A DNA stretch of 64,000 nucleotides from an uncultured Clostridium sp. (GTDB lineage: Bacteria; Bacillota; Clostridia; TANB77; CAG-508). The stretch is taken from positions 1-64,000 of the forward strand of contig CANAZY010000002.1 in NCBI GenBank assembly GCA_947365805.1, written 5' to 3'. Below, piece after piece: positions 39,187 through 49,123 of the stretch; the stretch's first letter is position 1, and each line of letters opens with the position of its first letter. Both the position numbers and the translations under genes were made by a program. The notes under the pieces were generated by a model that did no database searches, was not told the origin of the DNA, and was given only the letters and a program-made list of their open reading frames with translations.

Positions 39187-41265
39187 CTACATTGTTTTCG
39201 ACATAGTATCAAATGCAGATGTCATACTTAACATACCAATTACAACCAATGGAACAATTAAGTATCCTACAAATAAACATACCATCGGTGCAAATCCAAT
39301 TACTTTTCCTATCATTCCTTTTCTAGAAATTAGTCTTTCATTTGATTCTTTTCTTTTTTCTTGGTAATATGCTCTTTCGGTATCTAGTTCATCAAATGCA
39401 TCTCGAATTGGAATTTTCTCTACTGCTGCTTGTAAGCTTTCGATAATACGAATTAATTGTGTATAAGATACATCATTTTTTAATTCCTCTAATGCTTCCC
39501 AAGCACCAGATTCATAGTTATTTACACATCTCGTAATTGGCTCTTTAAAAATATTGGCATATCTTTCTAACCATTCTAATATCATTTCTACATTAACTCT
39601 CTCAATTTTCATTAACATCAGGATAATTGTTTGGAACTGCATTACTTCATCTTCCATATCCAGTTGTCTCATTTTTACTTGGAACATTAATACCCAAATT
39701 GGTGCCATATATCCAATAAATGCAAATACTAATGATAATAGCATTTCAAACCATTGGAAATATTCGCCGTTTACTACTTTTAATTTTACTAAAATAGCTT
39801 CTGCTTCTGTTTCAATTTCTTTATCGGTTGCCTCTTCATAATAAGGTGAATGTCTCATTGCATTTTCTATTTGCTTTTGTGTGGTATCGGTTTTTCCTTT
39901 AAAATGATTTAAGAAATAGTTGTGTTTTTCAGTTGTTTTCATTGCCTTTTTCTCATCAATTTCAGACATTTGTCCTAAAATATTATAATCTGTTGTTGGT
40001 TGTTCATATATGTACTGAACTGAAATTCTATGTAACTGATAAAACATAAATACTGATACTACACATGTTGATATTGCCAATATAATACGATTTACATATA
40101 ACCATTCGATTTTTGTTTTTGATGCAGCATCCTTTAAAAGTCCTGTTATCTTTCTATGGTCTTTTGTTCCTTGTTTTGGCATTAGTAAATCAACTAACTT
40201 TTTAAATAATCTATTTTTGTATAATTTTGCTTGCCATGGATTTTCTGTGTTTTTCATATTGGCATTAGTAGACGAATTGTCTTTTACTTTTCGAATTAAG
40301 ATATAACAAATAAATGTTAATATTAAAATTAGAGTTTGAACAATTAGTCCACCTTTTCCATCATAAAATTGGCTTGTAAAACTAAATTGTGATACTGCCC
40401 AATTTTTTACAGGTTCAATAAATAACATTGGTACTGCTGAGATAACAGATAAGCTTTGAAATACATAGTCTAGTTTGTCTCTTTTTAAAATTTCAATCTG
40501 CATTTCTTGTGTAATATTATTTAAGTTCTTTAAATATAATGATGCTCCATTTTGGTCTTTTCTATCTCCAAATTCTCTTGTTAAATAAGAGATTCCTGCA
40601 AATTCTTTTAAGTAACTATTTGGTGCAATATCATAATATTTTTCAAGTTCTGCTTCTGGGTCATCTGATATTAATACTTCATATATCTTTTCTGCCTGGC
40701 GAGAAACCTCTACTTCATCATCTTGTGATACTTGGTAAATAGCTTCTTCTACCATGTTGCACTCATGATAAGCATGTCTAATTTCTGCAAAAAAATCAAT
40801 CTGTTGTTTTAATAACTTGTTATCAATTTTATCAACCATACCATCAATTAAGGTTTCTATCATAAAGATTTCAAAGATTAATAAAATTGACATTAATAAT
40901 GTATTTTGCTTTGCAAAAGCAATAATTACCATTGTTAATGGAAAAATGATTAACAGTGCATTCGTTAAGATTTTAGCGCTTTGGCGTCTAGTTAAATACT
41001 CATCTTCAATATTGATAATCTCAAGTCTTCTTCTTAACTTAATTAAATATCGTTTAATTCCTGGTATTTTAATATACACCATGTATAATTTTTGATAAAT
41101 AATATCAGCAGAAAACCCTTTTGTCTCAACACCTGCTTTTAAGGCTATTGCTTGTTTTACATCGCTACGATTCATTCTCTTCATTAGAATAATGTAAGCA
41201 ATAATAACAATAACAAACAATCCTGCTATTCCTAATAGTCCATATAACATAAACTCATTTGACAT
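39187..41265 (-). CDS. TadB-TadC-like fused inner membrane protein
   Basis: 692 residues from MSNEFMLYGLLGIAGLFVIV; GGAGGTG precedes this ATG, so the longer frame is not used. There are two GspF-like halves, each with helical cytosolic domains and paired membrane spans (about 95-145 and 275-330, then 370-400, 515-545 and 660-690). TadB and TadC are normally separate genes, so this is a fusion of the platform proteins. It is downstream of the TadA ATPase. Confidence 0.7.
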   Translation of the reverse strand: MSNEFMLYGLLGIAGLFVIVIIAYIILMKRMNRSDVKQAIALKAGVETKGFSADIIYQKLYMVYIKIPGIKRYLIKLRRRLEIINIEDEYLTRRQSAKILTNALLIIFPLTMVIIAFAKQNTLLMSILLIFEIFMIETLIDGMVDKIDNKLLKQQIDFFAEIRHAYHECNMVEEAIYQVSQDDEVEVSRQAEKIYEVLISDDPEAELEKYYDIAPNSYLKEFAGISYLTREFGDRKDQNGASLYLKNLNNITQEMQIEILKRDKLDYVFQSLSVISAVPMLFIEPVKNWAVSQFSFTSQFYDGKGGLIVQTLILILTFICYILIRKVKDNSSTNANMKNTENPWQAKLYKNRLFKKLVDLLMPKQGTKDHRKITGLLKDAASKTKIEWLYVNRIILAISTCVVSVFMFYQLHRISVQYIYEQPTTDYNILGQMSEIDEKKAMKTTEKHNYFLNHFKGKTDTTQKQIENAMRHSPYYEEATDKEIETEAEAILVKLKVVNGEYFQWFEMLLSLVFAFIGYMAPIWVLMFQVKMRQLDMEDEVMQFQTIILMLMKIERVNVEMILEWLERYANIFKEPITRCVNNYESGAWEALEELKNDVSYTQLIRIIESLQAAVEKIPIRDAFDELDTERAYYQEKRKESNERLISRKGMIGKVIGFAPMVCLFVGYLIVPLVVIGMLSMTSAFDTMSKTM

Positions 41266-41286
41266 TTTAACGTTTGCACCTCCTTT

Positions 41287-41305
41287 CAAAATTCGAAGAA
41301 TTTTG
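41287..41305. repeat. CAAAATTC-GAA-GAATTTTG hairpin repeat upstream of the tadB/tadC-like gene
   Basis: Fourth identical copy, again immediately before the ribosome binding site. Confidence 0.75.
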
Positions 41306-41389
41306 TACTCTTCACTCTTCACTTTTAACTATTCGCTTTTTGTTATTAATTCTATAGCCTTAAGTGTTCTTTGTGATTTTTTATTTGTC

Positions 41390-41413
41390 GGGGCGATGTG
41401 GGCGTCGCCCCCT
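41390..41413. repeat. Intergenic palindrome GGGGCGA...TCGCCCC
   Basis: A 7-bp perfect arm pair with an 8-nt loop, in the gap between the ATPase gene and the platform gene. Belongs to the same palindrome family as 50169, 56247, 59162 and 60591. Confidence 0.6.
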
Positions 41414-41458
41414 AATTTCTCCATTCGAGCAAGCACAGTACCTGCCCCCCTATATTTT

Positions 41459-43399
41459 TTAAACAGTTTGTTTTGGTTTTCTACCTCTTTTAGTTGGAGC
41501 TTTTCCTTGTGCTGCACTCACTGTTACTCCCCAATTCTCTTCTACGAATTTATCGAATGCTTCCATATCTGTTTCATCCATATTTGCTCTCATTTCTTTA
41601 ATATTTTGATCTGAGATTTTATTGGTTAACACATATTCATCATCAATATATTCCATAATATTTACATATTTATATAATTGTCTATCCGTTACTTTTGTAA
41701 AGTAATGAGTTGCATTATCAAAAAATTTATCCATTTTTCCTTCTAATGTTTTTTCTTTTCTATGGTCAAAATTGTATTCATTTTTATCTTCTAATGGAAT
41801 ACATTCTGTTACTCTTTCAATGTATCTTCTTCCTCTAAAGTCTTTTACTAAGTGAATATCAAAGTTTAATACTTGAACTACTTGCTCTTCTGCTGTTCTT
41901 TCATCATTAAATACACCAGTTCTTAACATAGAGTTTCTTAATGCTGTTACTAAGTTAGGGAATGTTTTTGCGTGGTGAGTAAATAAGGTGAATTTAGATG
42001 CAACTTGGGCTGCTTGTATCATCCAAGATGCTACGGGGTCTGTTGCAACCTCACCAATGATGTTAACAGAACCGTCAGTTTTCTTTTGAACGTCCAAACC
42101 TTCTTGTCCAGAAATGGTTTCGGTTTCTCTAAAAGTTAAGATGTTTCTAGTTGGGTAAATTTTCCTTAAGTGTAACTCGAATGCCGTTTCTTGAACCCTT
42201 ATGTTCATTGTTTCATAAATATTTTCAATCATACCCATAAGCATGGTTGTTTTACCACAACCTTGCTCGCCAGTAAGTGATATAATTCTTGCCCCTTTTA
42301 CTAAGAATTTTAGTAGGTCAATTGCTTTATCTTTTCCTGGGAAAACAATTAGTTGTTCTAGTGTCGCACGTTTTACGTCGAATTTTCTTACGAAAAATGC
42401 CCATGTTTCTGAGAAAGATGGTCTTACTACAACAACACGAGAACCGTCTTTCATTTCATTAATTTTATAACCGTTAGTATCAGATAATTGTCCTGGGTTA
42501 TTATATTTATAAATATTTTGACATACTCTTTTTAATTCGCTTTCTGTTCCAAAAGAAAGGAACGCTAAACGAATCGATTTACCTTGGAAGAAAATCCAAA
42601 TACTATCACATGCACGTGGTACTTTATTTTCTAATACTTGGTCTAAATAATCTCCATCAGTTTGTGCTACTTGTGAAAGAAAAGACTCTGGAAGTCCAGA
42701 TACACCGCCTGATACTCCATCAATATTCATGTCTCTTACTTCATCAATCGTACTATATCCTTTGTAATGTTGATAAATTCTTTGCACAACAACATTTAGT
42801 TTATCTGCAAAAGATATTACTAATTGTTCTTTTTCGAAAATATCACTAATTTCATCTCCTGTTATCACATAAGATGGTTTTGTTTCTCCTGATATGTATT
42901 TTAAAACAGCTAAGTTGTATTTTTTAATTAGTTGTGTTAAGGCTTCATAGCCAAATTCTTTTTTATACATATAAATTAGAATGTCAAATTTATCTTGGTC
43001 TGTTAATAAAGATGGTATATCAAACGGAATAGCTTTTGATATATTGGTTTCATCCACTCCATATTCTTTTAATAATAAGTCATAGATTAATTCTTTTACA
43101 TATTTTTTGTCGTTTACATCTCCATAGGTACATCCTTTTAATGCTTTTTTTAGTTCATATTTCTTCTTTTTTCTTCTTTTTAATTCTTCTTCTGAAAGAC
43201 CTATATCATATAAATTTATCTTTGTAATTTCATCTAGTCTTCTTTTAACAAATTCTGTCATTTTCTCTAAGGTATATGTCTTGTCATCTAATTCTATTTC
43301 TTGTTCTACTTTTTGCTCTTTCTTTTTTGTAATTGAACGCATAAGAATCATAACGAATCCTAATAGTACAACAACAATTAAGATAAAATTGATTAGCAT
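41459..43399 (-). CDS. tadA: TadA/CpaF-type pilus assembly ATPase
   Basis: 646 residues. The C-terminal secretion ATPase domain has Walker A in SLTGEQGCGKTTMLMGMIEN, an Asp box in IRVQETAFELHLRKIYPTRN, a Walker B-like VNIIGEVATDPVASWMIQAA, and a His box in TLFTHHAKTFPNLVTALRNS. An N-terminal membrane span (MLINFILIVVVLLGFVMILM) is unusual for this normally cytosolic ATPase. The basic tail is GKAPTKRGRKPKQTV. Confidence 0.85.
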   Translation of the reverse strand: MLINFILIVVVLLGFVMILMRSITKKKEQKVEQEIELDDKTYTLEKMTEFVKRRLDEITKINLYDIGLSEEELKRRKKKKYELKKALKGCTYGDVNDKKYVKELIYDLLLKEYGVDETNISKAIPFDIPSLLTDQDKFDILIYMYKKEFGYEALTQLIKKYNLAVLKYISGETKPSYVITGDEISDIFEKEQLVISFADKLNVVVQRIYQHYKGYSTIDEVRDMNIDGVSGGVSGLPESFLSQVAQTDGDYLDQVLENKVPRACDSIWIFFQGKSIRLAFLSFGTESELKRVCQNIYKYNNPGQLSDTNGYKINEMKDGSRVVVVRPSFSETWAFFVRKFDVKRATLEQLIVFPGKDKAIDLLKFLVKGARIISLTGEQGCGKTTMLMGMIENIYETMNIRVQETAFELHLRKIYPTRNILTFRETETISGQEGLDVQKKTDGSVNIIGEVATDPVASWMIQAAQVASKFTLFTHHAKTFPNLVTALRNSMLRTGVFNDERTAEEQVVQVLNFDIHLVKDFRGRRYIERVTECIPLEDKNEYNFDHRKEKTLEGKMDKFFDNATHYFTKVTDRQLYKYVNIMEYIDDEYVLTNKISDQNIKEMRANMDETDMEAFDKFVEENWGVTVSAAQGKAPTKRGRKPKQTV

Positions 43400-43419
43400 A
43401 AAGGTCCTCCTCCTTTGTT

Positions 43420-44271
43420 TTACATCCTCATTTGTAATTCTTGCATTTTGTATATTAATTTTTCTACTGCTTCTTTTGTAGCTTTTACAAACCTTGCATT
43501 TCGGTCTACTTCATCTACTTTTCGAATTTTTAAAAATAAATCAGCAACACTTTCTTCACTTGATGCTTCAAAATATAATGTATTATATGGAATTGATAAA
43601 ATATTTTCTTTAATTCCTGTATATCTTGAAATGTTTTTAATGCTATATTTTGAATGACTATCAAATCTTCCTATATTTAAGATTAAATTATTTGGCTTAT
43701 ATGCTTTTTTTGTACGAATTAATTCATTAAAATCATTAATCATTTCAATTTTCTGTTCTACATTAACAACAATAACATCTGATATTTTCAAAATTTGTTT
43801 TATCATATCATCTTCTAAGCCTTTGTCTAAGTCAACAAACACCATATCGTAAAATTTACTAGCATTATAAATAATATCTCTGTACTTATCTTTTATTTTT
43901 AAATATTCTTCTTTTGTTGGTCTATCACTTACTTCTTTATAGCCGTATAATACTTCCAAACGGTTTTTATAAACAACATGTGTATAGTTTTGAATCGTAT
44001 CTGGCGTCATTCTACTGCTATATGCCATTTTTGCTAGTCCTTCAATTCCATTATCAACTGTCATACCAGGATTTTGCATTAATTTTTTTAACAGTGTTTT
44101 GTTTTTATCCATTGCACCAAAACATAACTCTAATGTGTTGTCATTGTATTTTGTTGATATCATCAAAATTTTATATTCATGTTCAATTGCCATACTTGTT
44201 GCAATTGCTGCAAGGGACATTGTTTGCCCTGTTTGTCTTTTAGTGTTGCTCCAAAATGTTATAATTGGCAT
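43420..44271 (-). CDS. TadZ/MinD-like protein with degenerate P-loop (copy 2)
   Basis: 283 residues. ITFWSNTKRQTGQTMSLAAIATSMA stands where MinD-type KGGVGKTT should be: the lysine is kept but GKT is GQT. DMVFVDLDKGLEDDM and DVIVVNVEQ match the later strands of the fold. Probably a localisation factor as TadZ/CpaE. Immediately upstream of tadA. Confidence 0.65.
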   Translation of the reverse strand: MPIITFWSNTKRQTGQTMSLAAIATSMAIEHEYKILMISTKYNDNTLELCFGAMDKNKTLLKKLMQNPGMTVDNGIEGLAKMAYSSRMTPDTIQNYTHVVYKNRLEVLYGYKEVSDRPTKEEYLKIKDKYRDIIYNASKFYDMVFVDLDKGLEDDMIKQILKISDVIVVNVEQKIEMINDFNELIRTKKAYKPNNLILNIGRFDSHSKYSIKNISRYTGIKENILSIPYNTLYFEASSEESVADLFLKIRKVDEVDRNARFVKATKEAVEKLIYKMQELQMRM

Positions 44272-44274
44272 ATT

Positions 44275-44976
44275 TTACACTTCCTTTTCTAAAATTTTAA
44301 ATGCTTTTTTTACTTCAGGTTCTTTATCTTCTCCTAAAATATCAAGTGCAATATAGTATAAACTATCTTTAAACTGTGCACTTAATTTTCGAATTCCTAT
44401 TTTAGATACTCGTTGGTTTTCAAAAATAACACTTTGATCTCCGTTATCAAAAGGAATATATACTCGATAGTCTTCATTCCATATAGCCTTACTTCCCAAT
44501 GATACATAGTTCAAATAATCATCTTCTTCTTTTAAAATATTCTTTGAATATAAAATCTTTGTCAATTTAACTGGTTCTTTAAAATTATTAATAATCTCAA
44601 CACCTTTTTTTAATGAATATAAATCAAAAGATGTTACAAAATAATTTTTCTTACTATGAGCCACATCAAATATTTCAAAATTTTCATTACTATCCACATC
44701 AATTAAACAATAATCATATTCTAGTTCTTTTCCTTCTAGAATTCCTAGAAATTTTTTTATTTCTTCAAAATTACTAAATCCTACTGAAACATCAATTCCT
44801 TCAAACTCTGTTACATAGGCTTTGGTAGGATTTATAACAGGTACAATATATTTTGCTTTTTGTGTGATTGTATTATCAATTACCATGACTTGTTTTCCTA
44901 CTGTTGTAAGCACTTTTGCCACATATATAATCAAATCGGTTTTATCATAACTTCCTATAAATCCTATTGTTTCCAT
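44275..44976 (-). CDS. TadZ/MinD-like protein with degenerate P-loop (copy 1)
   Basis: 233 residues from METIGFIGSYDKTDLIIYVA (AAGGAGA upstream). The GSYDKTD stretch keeps the KT of the P-loop but not the Gly pattern. DYCLIDVDSNENFEIFDVAH fits the switch strand. It pairs with the neighbouring TadZ-like gene, separated by 3 nt, and a heterodimer is plausible. Confidence 0.6.
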   Translation of the reverse strand: METIGFIGSYDKTDLIIYVAKVLTTVGKQVMVIDNTITQKAKYIVPVINPTKAYVTEFEGIDVSVGFSNFEEIKKFLGILEGKELEYDYCLIDVDSNENFEIFDVAHSKKNYFVTSFDLYSLKKGVEIINNFKEPVKLTKILYSKNILKEEDDYLNYVSLGSKAIWNEDYRVYIPFDNGDQSVIFENQRVSKIGIRKLSAQFKDSLYYIALDILGEDKEPEVKKAFKILEKEV

Positions 44977-44989
44977 ATCTTCTCCTTTT

Positions 44990-45883
44990 TTACATTCCTG
45001 CATTTAAAGATTCTAAATACTCTTTTCTTGCTTCTTTTGATTTTGTAATTTCTTGTTCTAAGTTGCTCTCTAAATTAGATTGCGCATCTTGTGAATCAAT
45101 TGCATTTAATTGTCCATTAATTTCTTGTTCTCTTCTTGGCATCAAATTAGCATATCTAGAAGCTAATGCTTGTCTTGCTTCTTGTATAATGTTTGGATCT
45201 GTATTCATTAAGTTAATAACTGTCGAACTTGGTACATATGTTGGTGTAGCATCTGCTTGGTTTCCTGGTTCAACATATCTTGTTGCGTATAATTTTGCTC
45301 CTGGCATTTTGTAAGCTTCTACAATTGCATTGGTCATAACTAATGTTTCTTGTTCATACATATCAATCCAAACGGTATCTTCTGAAATTTGTTTAATACG
45401 TTTTTTAGAAACAACAATATAATCTTGTCCATTTGCTAATGTTAAACGTATATCAATATAATCATCAATATCTAAGTATTGTGGTAATATAACCATATTA
45501 TATTGTTGTTCTCTTAAATCTGCTGTTATTTTAGCATCTGATTCGTGAATCATCGATTTTGATAATACAAGTCCTTTTGTTAAATCTAACTTTGCAATGG
45601 TATTATCTGTAATGTCATTCATTGTTACATAGTCTGTTGGAACTACATCTTTTAATGCACTTACTTCTACTAAATCACTCATTGTAATATTAGAACCAGA
45701 TTTAATATCACTTCTTAACGCATATGCTTTTCTTGTATTGGCTGCTGCCTCTTCTATTTGTTTTTTATAATTGGTTGCTTGCATAAAGAAAAATGCAATT
45801 CCTATACAACCTATTAATAATCCTATAATAATTCCTATTAACATTGAATTTCTTGCTTTTTTTTGCATTGGGTTTGTTGCCAT
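44990..45883 (-). CDS. cpaB: CpaB/RcpC-like pilus assembly protein with SAF domain
   Basis: 297 residues. Membrane anchor (SMLIGIIIGLLIGCIGIAFF), then a SAF-like domain (RSDIKSGSNITMSDLVEVSA ... TIAKLDLTKGLVLSKSMI) and a helical C-terminus. First gene of the cluster. Confidence 0.75.
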   Translation of the reverse strand: MATNPMQKKARNSMLIGIIIGLLIGCIGIAFFFMQATNYKKQIEEAAANTRKAYALRSDIKSGSNITMSDLVEVSALKDVVPTDYVTMNDITDNTIAKLDLTKGLVLSKSMIHESDAKITADLREQQYNMVILPQYLDIDDYIDIRLTLANGQDYIVVSKKRIKQISEDTVWIDMYEQETLVMTNAIVEAYKMPGAKLYATRYVEPGNQADATPTYVPSSTVINLMNTDPNIIQEARQALASRYANLMPRREQEINGQLNAIDSQDAQSNLESNLEQEITKSKEARKEYLESLNAGM

Positions 45884-46021
45884 TTTAAATTCCTCCTTAC
45901 ATGGTTATGACATAATAACACTATTTATTTCATTGTATAACAAATTACAACCAAAAACAACAAGTTTTCGTAGTTGTCATGTAAAAATAATCCTGTTGTA
46001 ATGTGGTTGTAATATTTATTT

Positions 46022-46901
46022 TTATTGATTGTTGATATATTGGTTAATTGCTTCTGCTACACCATTTCCATTGTTATCTGAAACAACAATATCACCAATT
46101 TGATTTGCAGAAAGCATTGAGTTGCCCATAGCCACACCCAATCCTGCTTTTTCTACCATTTCTTTATCGTTGGCATTATCTCCAATTGCCATTACTTCTT
46201 CTTTTGAAATATTTAGTTTCTTTAATAAGTATTCAATGGCTGTCCATTTATTCGTATTTTTTTTAGCAATTTCGGTATAATAATATTCGATTGGTACTTC
46301 TTTTGTCCCATCTTTAATAATTTTTCGTGACATATGTTCTATTTCTAATATATCAATTTTAGGTATCATTTTTAGTTTTCGAATAATTCCTTCAAAAATA
46401 ATTTTATCACTATCGCAAATTGTCATTTTTAAGATTTGTATGTCCTCTTTTTGTTCAACATATTGGTAAGCATCTGATACCACATTAATATTAGTTCTTT
46501 TCTCAATTGGTTTTTTACTATTTTCTTTATCATAAAAAAGAGTATTATAATTTAAGTTTTTTGTTAGAACTTCATTGGGTGTATAGATATTATAATAGAT
46601 ACTATTTTCCTCACAAATTTTAATAATATTTAACACTCTTTCTTTTTCCATAAAAGCATCGTATATTACTTCTTCTTTTTGTAAATCATAAATCAAAGTA
46701 CCATTCCCACAAATCGCATATTCTTCTGCTCCAATTTCTTTTGCAAGTGTTTTTACAGATTGTGGCATTCTTCCGTGAAGCAATTACTATCATACTTCCT
46801 TTTCGAGTTGCTTTTCGAATTGCTTCTTTATTCTCATTACTTACTTCTCCATATGAATTTAAAAGAGTTCCATCTAAATCGATTGCAACTAATTTGTACA
46901 T
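46022..46901 (-). CDS. Cof-type HAD hydrolase, joined by a +1 shift at CGG
   Basis: The N-terminal fragment (KLVAIDLDGTLLNSYGEVSN, motif I) runs into CGG at 46773-46775. Skipping C gives IASGRMPQSVKTLAKEIGAE, the conserved Cof motif II region, and continues to the C-terminus with the motif IV region AIGDNANDKEMVEKAG. The joined length is about 292 residues, normal for sugar-phosphate/FMN phosphatases of this class. Substrate unknown. Confidence 0.88.
46773..46775 (-). other. CGG +1 shift site 6 (HAD)
   Basis: Minus strand TCA CGG AAG. Skipping C gives TCA GGA AGA, the Ser-Gly-Arg of the SGR/TGR motif. Confidence 0.9.
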
Positions 46902-47208
46902 ATTTTTCTCCTTTGTTTTTTATTTTTCTTTTTAATTATACAAATAAAAAAAATTTTTTACAATAAAAATCACAAGATTTTTACATAATCCAAAGAGATT
47001 ACTAATTTCTAAATGATATATGCTTAAAAGATTGTAACATTTGCATATCTAATTTCTACATCAATTGCACTTTTCAGAATACAATTAACATAGAAATTAG
47101 AAAAAATTACCAGTTTATTTTAAAATTTATTGCACATTCTATATAACGAAGAAGCAAGAATGTTTTTTCAAAAATGTAAAATATTTTTTTGCAGGAGGTG
47201 AATAAACG
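46902..47208 (+). other. 307-nt intergenic region upstream of the SASP gene
   Basis: No gene seen. It contains CTAATTTCTA (47049-47058) and its inverted copy TAGAAATTAG (47091-47100), and a further CTAATTTCTA nearby at about 46999, plus CATTCTA (47135-47141), which matches a sigma-G -10 pattern CATnnTA without a convincing -35. Forespore expression of the SASP gene is expected from family knowledge. Confidence 0.4.
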
Positions 47209-47415
47209 ATGGCATCAAACAATAGTAATATAAAAGCTGTTCCAGAAGCTATGGACGCTTTAGAAAAATTCAAATATGAAGTAGCAAGCGAAGTAGGTGT
47301 TACTTTAAAAGATGGTTACAACGGAAACATCTCAGCTAGAGACGCTGGAAGAATCGGTGGTAACATGGTAAGAAAAATGATTCAACAAGCTGAAAACAAC
47401 ATGATTGGTAAATAG
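47209..47415 (+). CDS. Alpha/beta-type small acid-soluble spore protein
   Basis: 68 residues. The germination protease cleavage region YEVASEVGV and the DNA-binding GNISARDAGRIGGNMVRKMI are both present. It saturates spore DNA in the forespore core. Ribosome binding site GGAGGTG. Shows that the organism forms endospores. Confidence 0.95.
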   Translation: MASNNSNIKAVPEAMDALEKFKYEVASEVGVTLKDGYNGNISARDAGRIGGNMVRKMIQQAENNMIGK

Positions 47416-47484
47416 TTTTATTAACTAGATTATCGTAAAATAAGAGTAGGAATATATTTTTTGTTTTTTTACGTAGCAATACAT

Positions 47485-47517
47485 AAAAAGGCAGGAAATG
47501 TATTCCTGCCTTTTTTT
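47485..47517. terminator. Bidirectional terminator between SASP and hpf
   Basis: A 13-nt arm AAAAAGGCAGGAA, loop ATGTA, then TTCCTGCCTTTTT. Confidence 0.9.
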
Positions 47518-47526
47518 CTATTATTT

Positions 47527-48057
47527 CTATTCTGGTTCTACAATACCATAATTTTTTGAATTTTTAAGTTTAAATACAACATTTACTTTGTTGGTATCAA
47601 CATTGATAAATGTATAGAATACGTCTTGTGGTTTTTCTTGTAGTTTTAAAATAGCATCTTCTACAGACATTGGTTTTGCTTCGTAATAAATGGTTTTTAT
47701 TACTTCATCTTCTACTTCATGTTTTGTCTCTGCATTTAAAAATTCTTTTTGTTTAATTGAATCTTCTTTGTTCATTTTGTCTCTTTTTGTTTTTGTCTTT
47801 CTGATTTGTCCTTCTAAGATATCAATATCTTTATCGATTGCAGCATATAGGTCTTTATGAGCTGTTACTGCTTTATAGGTATCTGCATTTACTGCTACTA
47901 GTATTTCTGCAATTTGCTCATTTTTTTCACATTTTAATGTTACTGTTACATCAAAATCTTCTCCAAAATATTTTACTAATCTTTCTACTTTTTTTGCAAC
48001 ATAGTCTTTCATTGCTTCTGTTGCTTGTAAATCTTTTCCTGTTATTTTAATATTCAT
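47527..48057 (-). CDS. hpf: Long-form ribosome hibernation promoting factor
   Basis: 176 residues. The N-terminal HPF/YfiA domain (NIKITGKDLQATEAMKDYVA) binds the decoding site, and the C-terminal dimerisation domain (KPMSVEDAILKLQEKPQDVF) forms 100S ribosomes. Monocistronic. Confidence 0.94.
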   Translation of the reverse strand: MNIKITGKDLQATEAMKDYVAKKVERLVKYFGEDFDVTVTLKCEKNEQIAEILVAVNADTYKAVTAHKDLYAAIDKDIDILEGQIRKTKTKRDKMNKEDSIKQKEFLNAETKHEVEDEVIKTIYYEAKPMSVEDAILKLQEKPQDVFYTFINVDTNKVNVVFKLKNSKNYGIVEPE

Positions 48058-48217
48058 AACACTCTCTTCCTTTCTTTATTTCATATGTTTCTTTTGTTTG
48101 TGGTTTGATTATATACTATATTTCATTTTTTGTAAAGATTCGAAAAAATATTGTATTTTTTTAGGGGTTGCATAATATGCAACTCCTACATTTTTTATAT
48201 TTATTATTCTTTAATGA

Positions 48218-48962
48218 TTAGAATAAGTCTTCTAATTTATAGTCTTTTTCTAGCTTTTCATTTAAATAAATTTTGGCTATTAATTCCAATTCTTTTATGC
48301 AATTAGGGCTAATATTAAAAGAAAATAGTTTTTTTGCTGGTGCAAGTGCAATATAAGAAATCGCATCTTTCGTTGCTCCGAGAAATCTGCATGACACTTT
48401 TATCTACTTTTCCACAAATACCACATTTAAAACCGCTATCTTTAAAACTAAAATATAGTAAATCTTCTTTTGTCCCACATTGTTTACAAGAAGATACATG
48501 TGGTGCAAACCCTAAAATACACATTAAACGAATTTTAAAAATTGCTAATACAAAGTCCATATCTTTGTCTGTCTCAGATAGTGTATATAGTGTATTTAAA
48601 AATAATTGCAATATGTTATAACTATTTTCGTTTTCATTGGTAACATCATAAATAATTTTCGTTATATGGCTTGCATATTTTAGTTTATCTAAATCGGTTC
48701 GTAAATGATAAAACATTTCGATTGTCTCGCAAGAATTAATATGATATGTATTAGCTCCTTGATAGAGCATATATTCTCCAAAGCATAACAACTGACTGCC
48801 AGCAAGAAGCGCACTTTTAGCTCTTCTTGCTCCTTTAGCAGCACAGCTTATTTTACCAAGTCCAGGTGTTAACATCGTTAACATCTTGTCATAGTCTCCC
48901 ATATTACTTTCCAATATTATGATTCCATTTGTTTTGAATGTTCCCATTTTTTTCTTCACCAT
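48218..48962 (-). CDS. recO: DNA repair protein RecO, joined by a +1 shift at CGG
   Basis: Helps load RecA in gap repair. The N-terminal OB domain is TNGIIILESNMGDYDKMLTM, the start may be ATG 48947 (MGTFKT). The Cys4 zinc motif is CKQCGTKEDLLYF and CGICGK. After KSVMQIS the conventional frame runs into a short tail through CGG at 48378-48380. Skipping C gives ISGATKDAISYIALAPAKKL and a normal C-terminus ending EDLF, with TAA at 48218. The joined length, about 247 residues, is standard. Confidence 0.87.
48378..48380 (-). other. CGG +1 shift site 7 (recO)
   Basis: Minus strand TCT CGG AGC. Skipping C gives TCT GGA GCA, Ser-Gly-Ala. Confidence 0.87.
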
Positions 48963-49077
48963 TGATACGATTTATATTTTTTTGTATATTTTCTACTTCG
49001 ATTAATTCTAGGAATGTATTGATGTCACCCGTATTTTTAAAGGTATTCCACGCAATTTGTTTGATCACATCCATCAT
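48904..49077 (-). CDS. yqzL: YqzL-like small protein between era and recO
   Basis: About 57 residues, with IAWNTFKNTGDINTFLELIE matching the YqzL pattern (W..F..TG....YL). It sits exactly where yqzL occurs in Bacillus, between era and recO. AAGGAG overlaps two ATG codons, so the GTG at 49068 has the best spacing. It overlaps the 5' end of recO in another frame. Confidence 0.7.
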   Translation of the reverse strand: MMDVIKQIAWNTFKNTGDINTFLELIEVENIQKNINRINGEEKNGNIQNKWNHNIGK

Positions 49078-49123
49078 CTCCTTTTCTTACTTATCTTTTG
49101 TGTTTTTACAAAATTTATACAGT

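Noticed and set aside
41329-41517. 62-residue minus-strand ORF overlapping the end of tadA
   Set aside because: It is created by the intergenic palindrome and overlaps tadA in another frame; no ribosome binding site.
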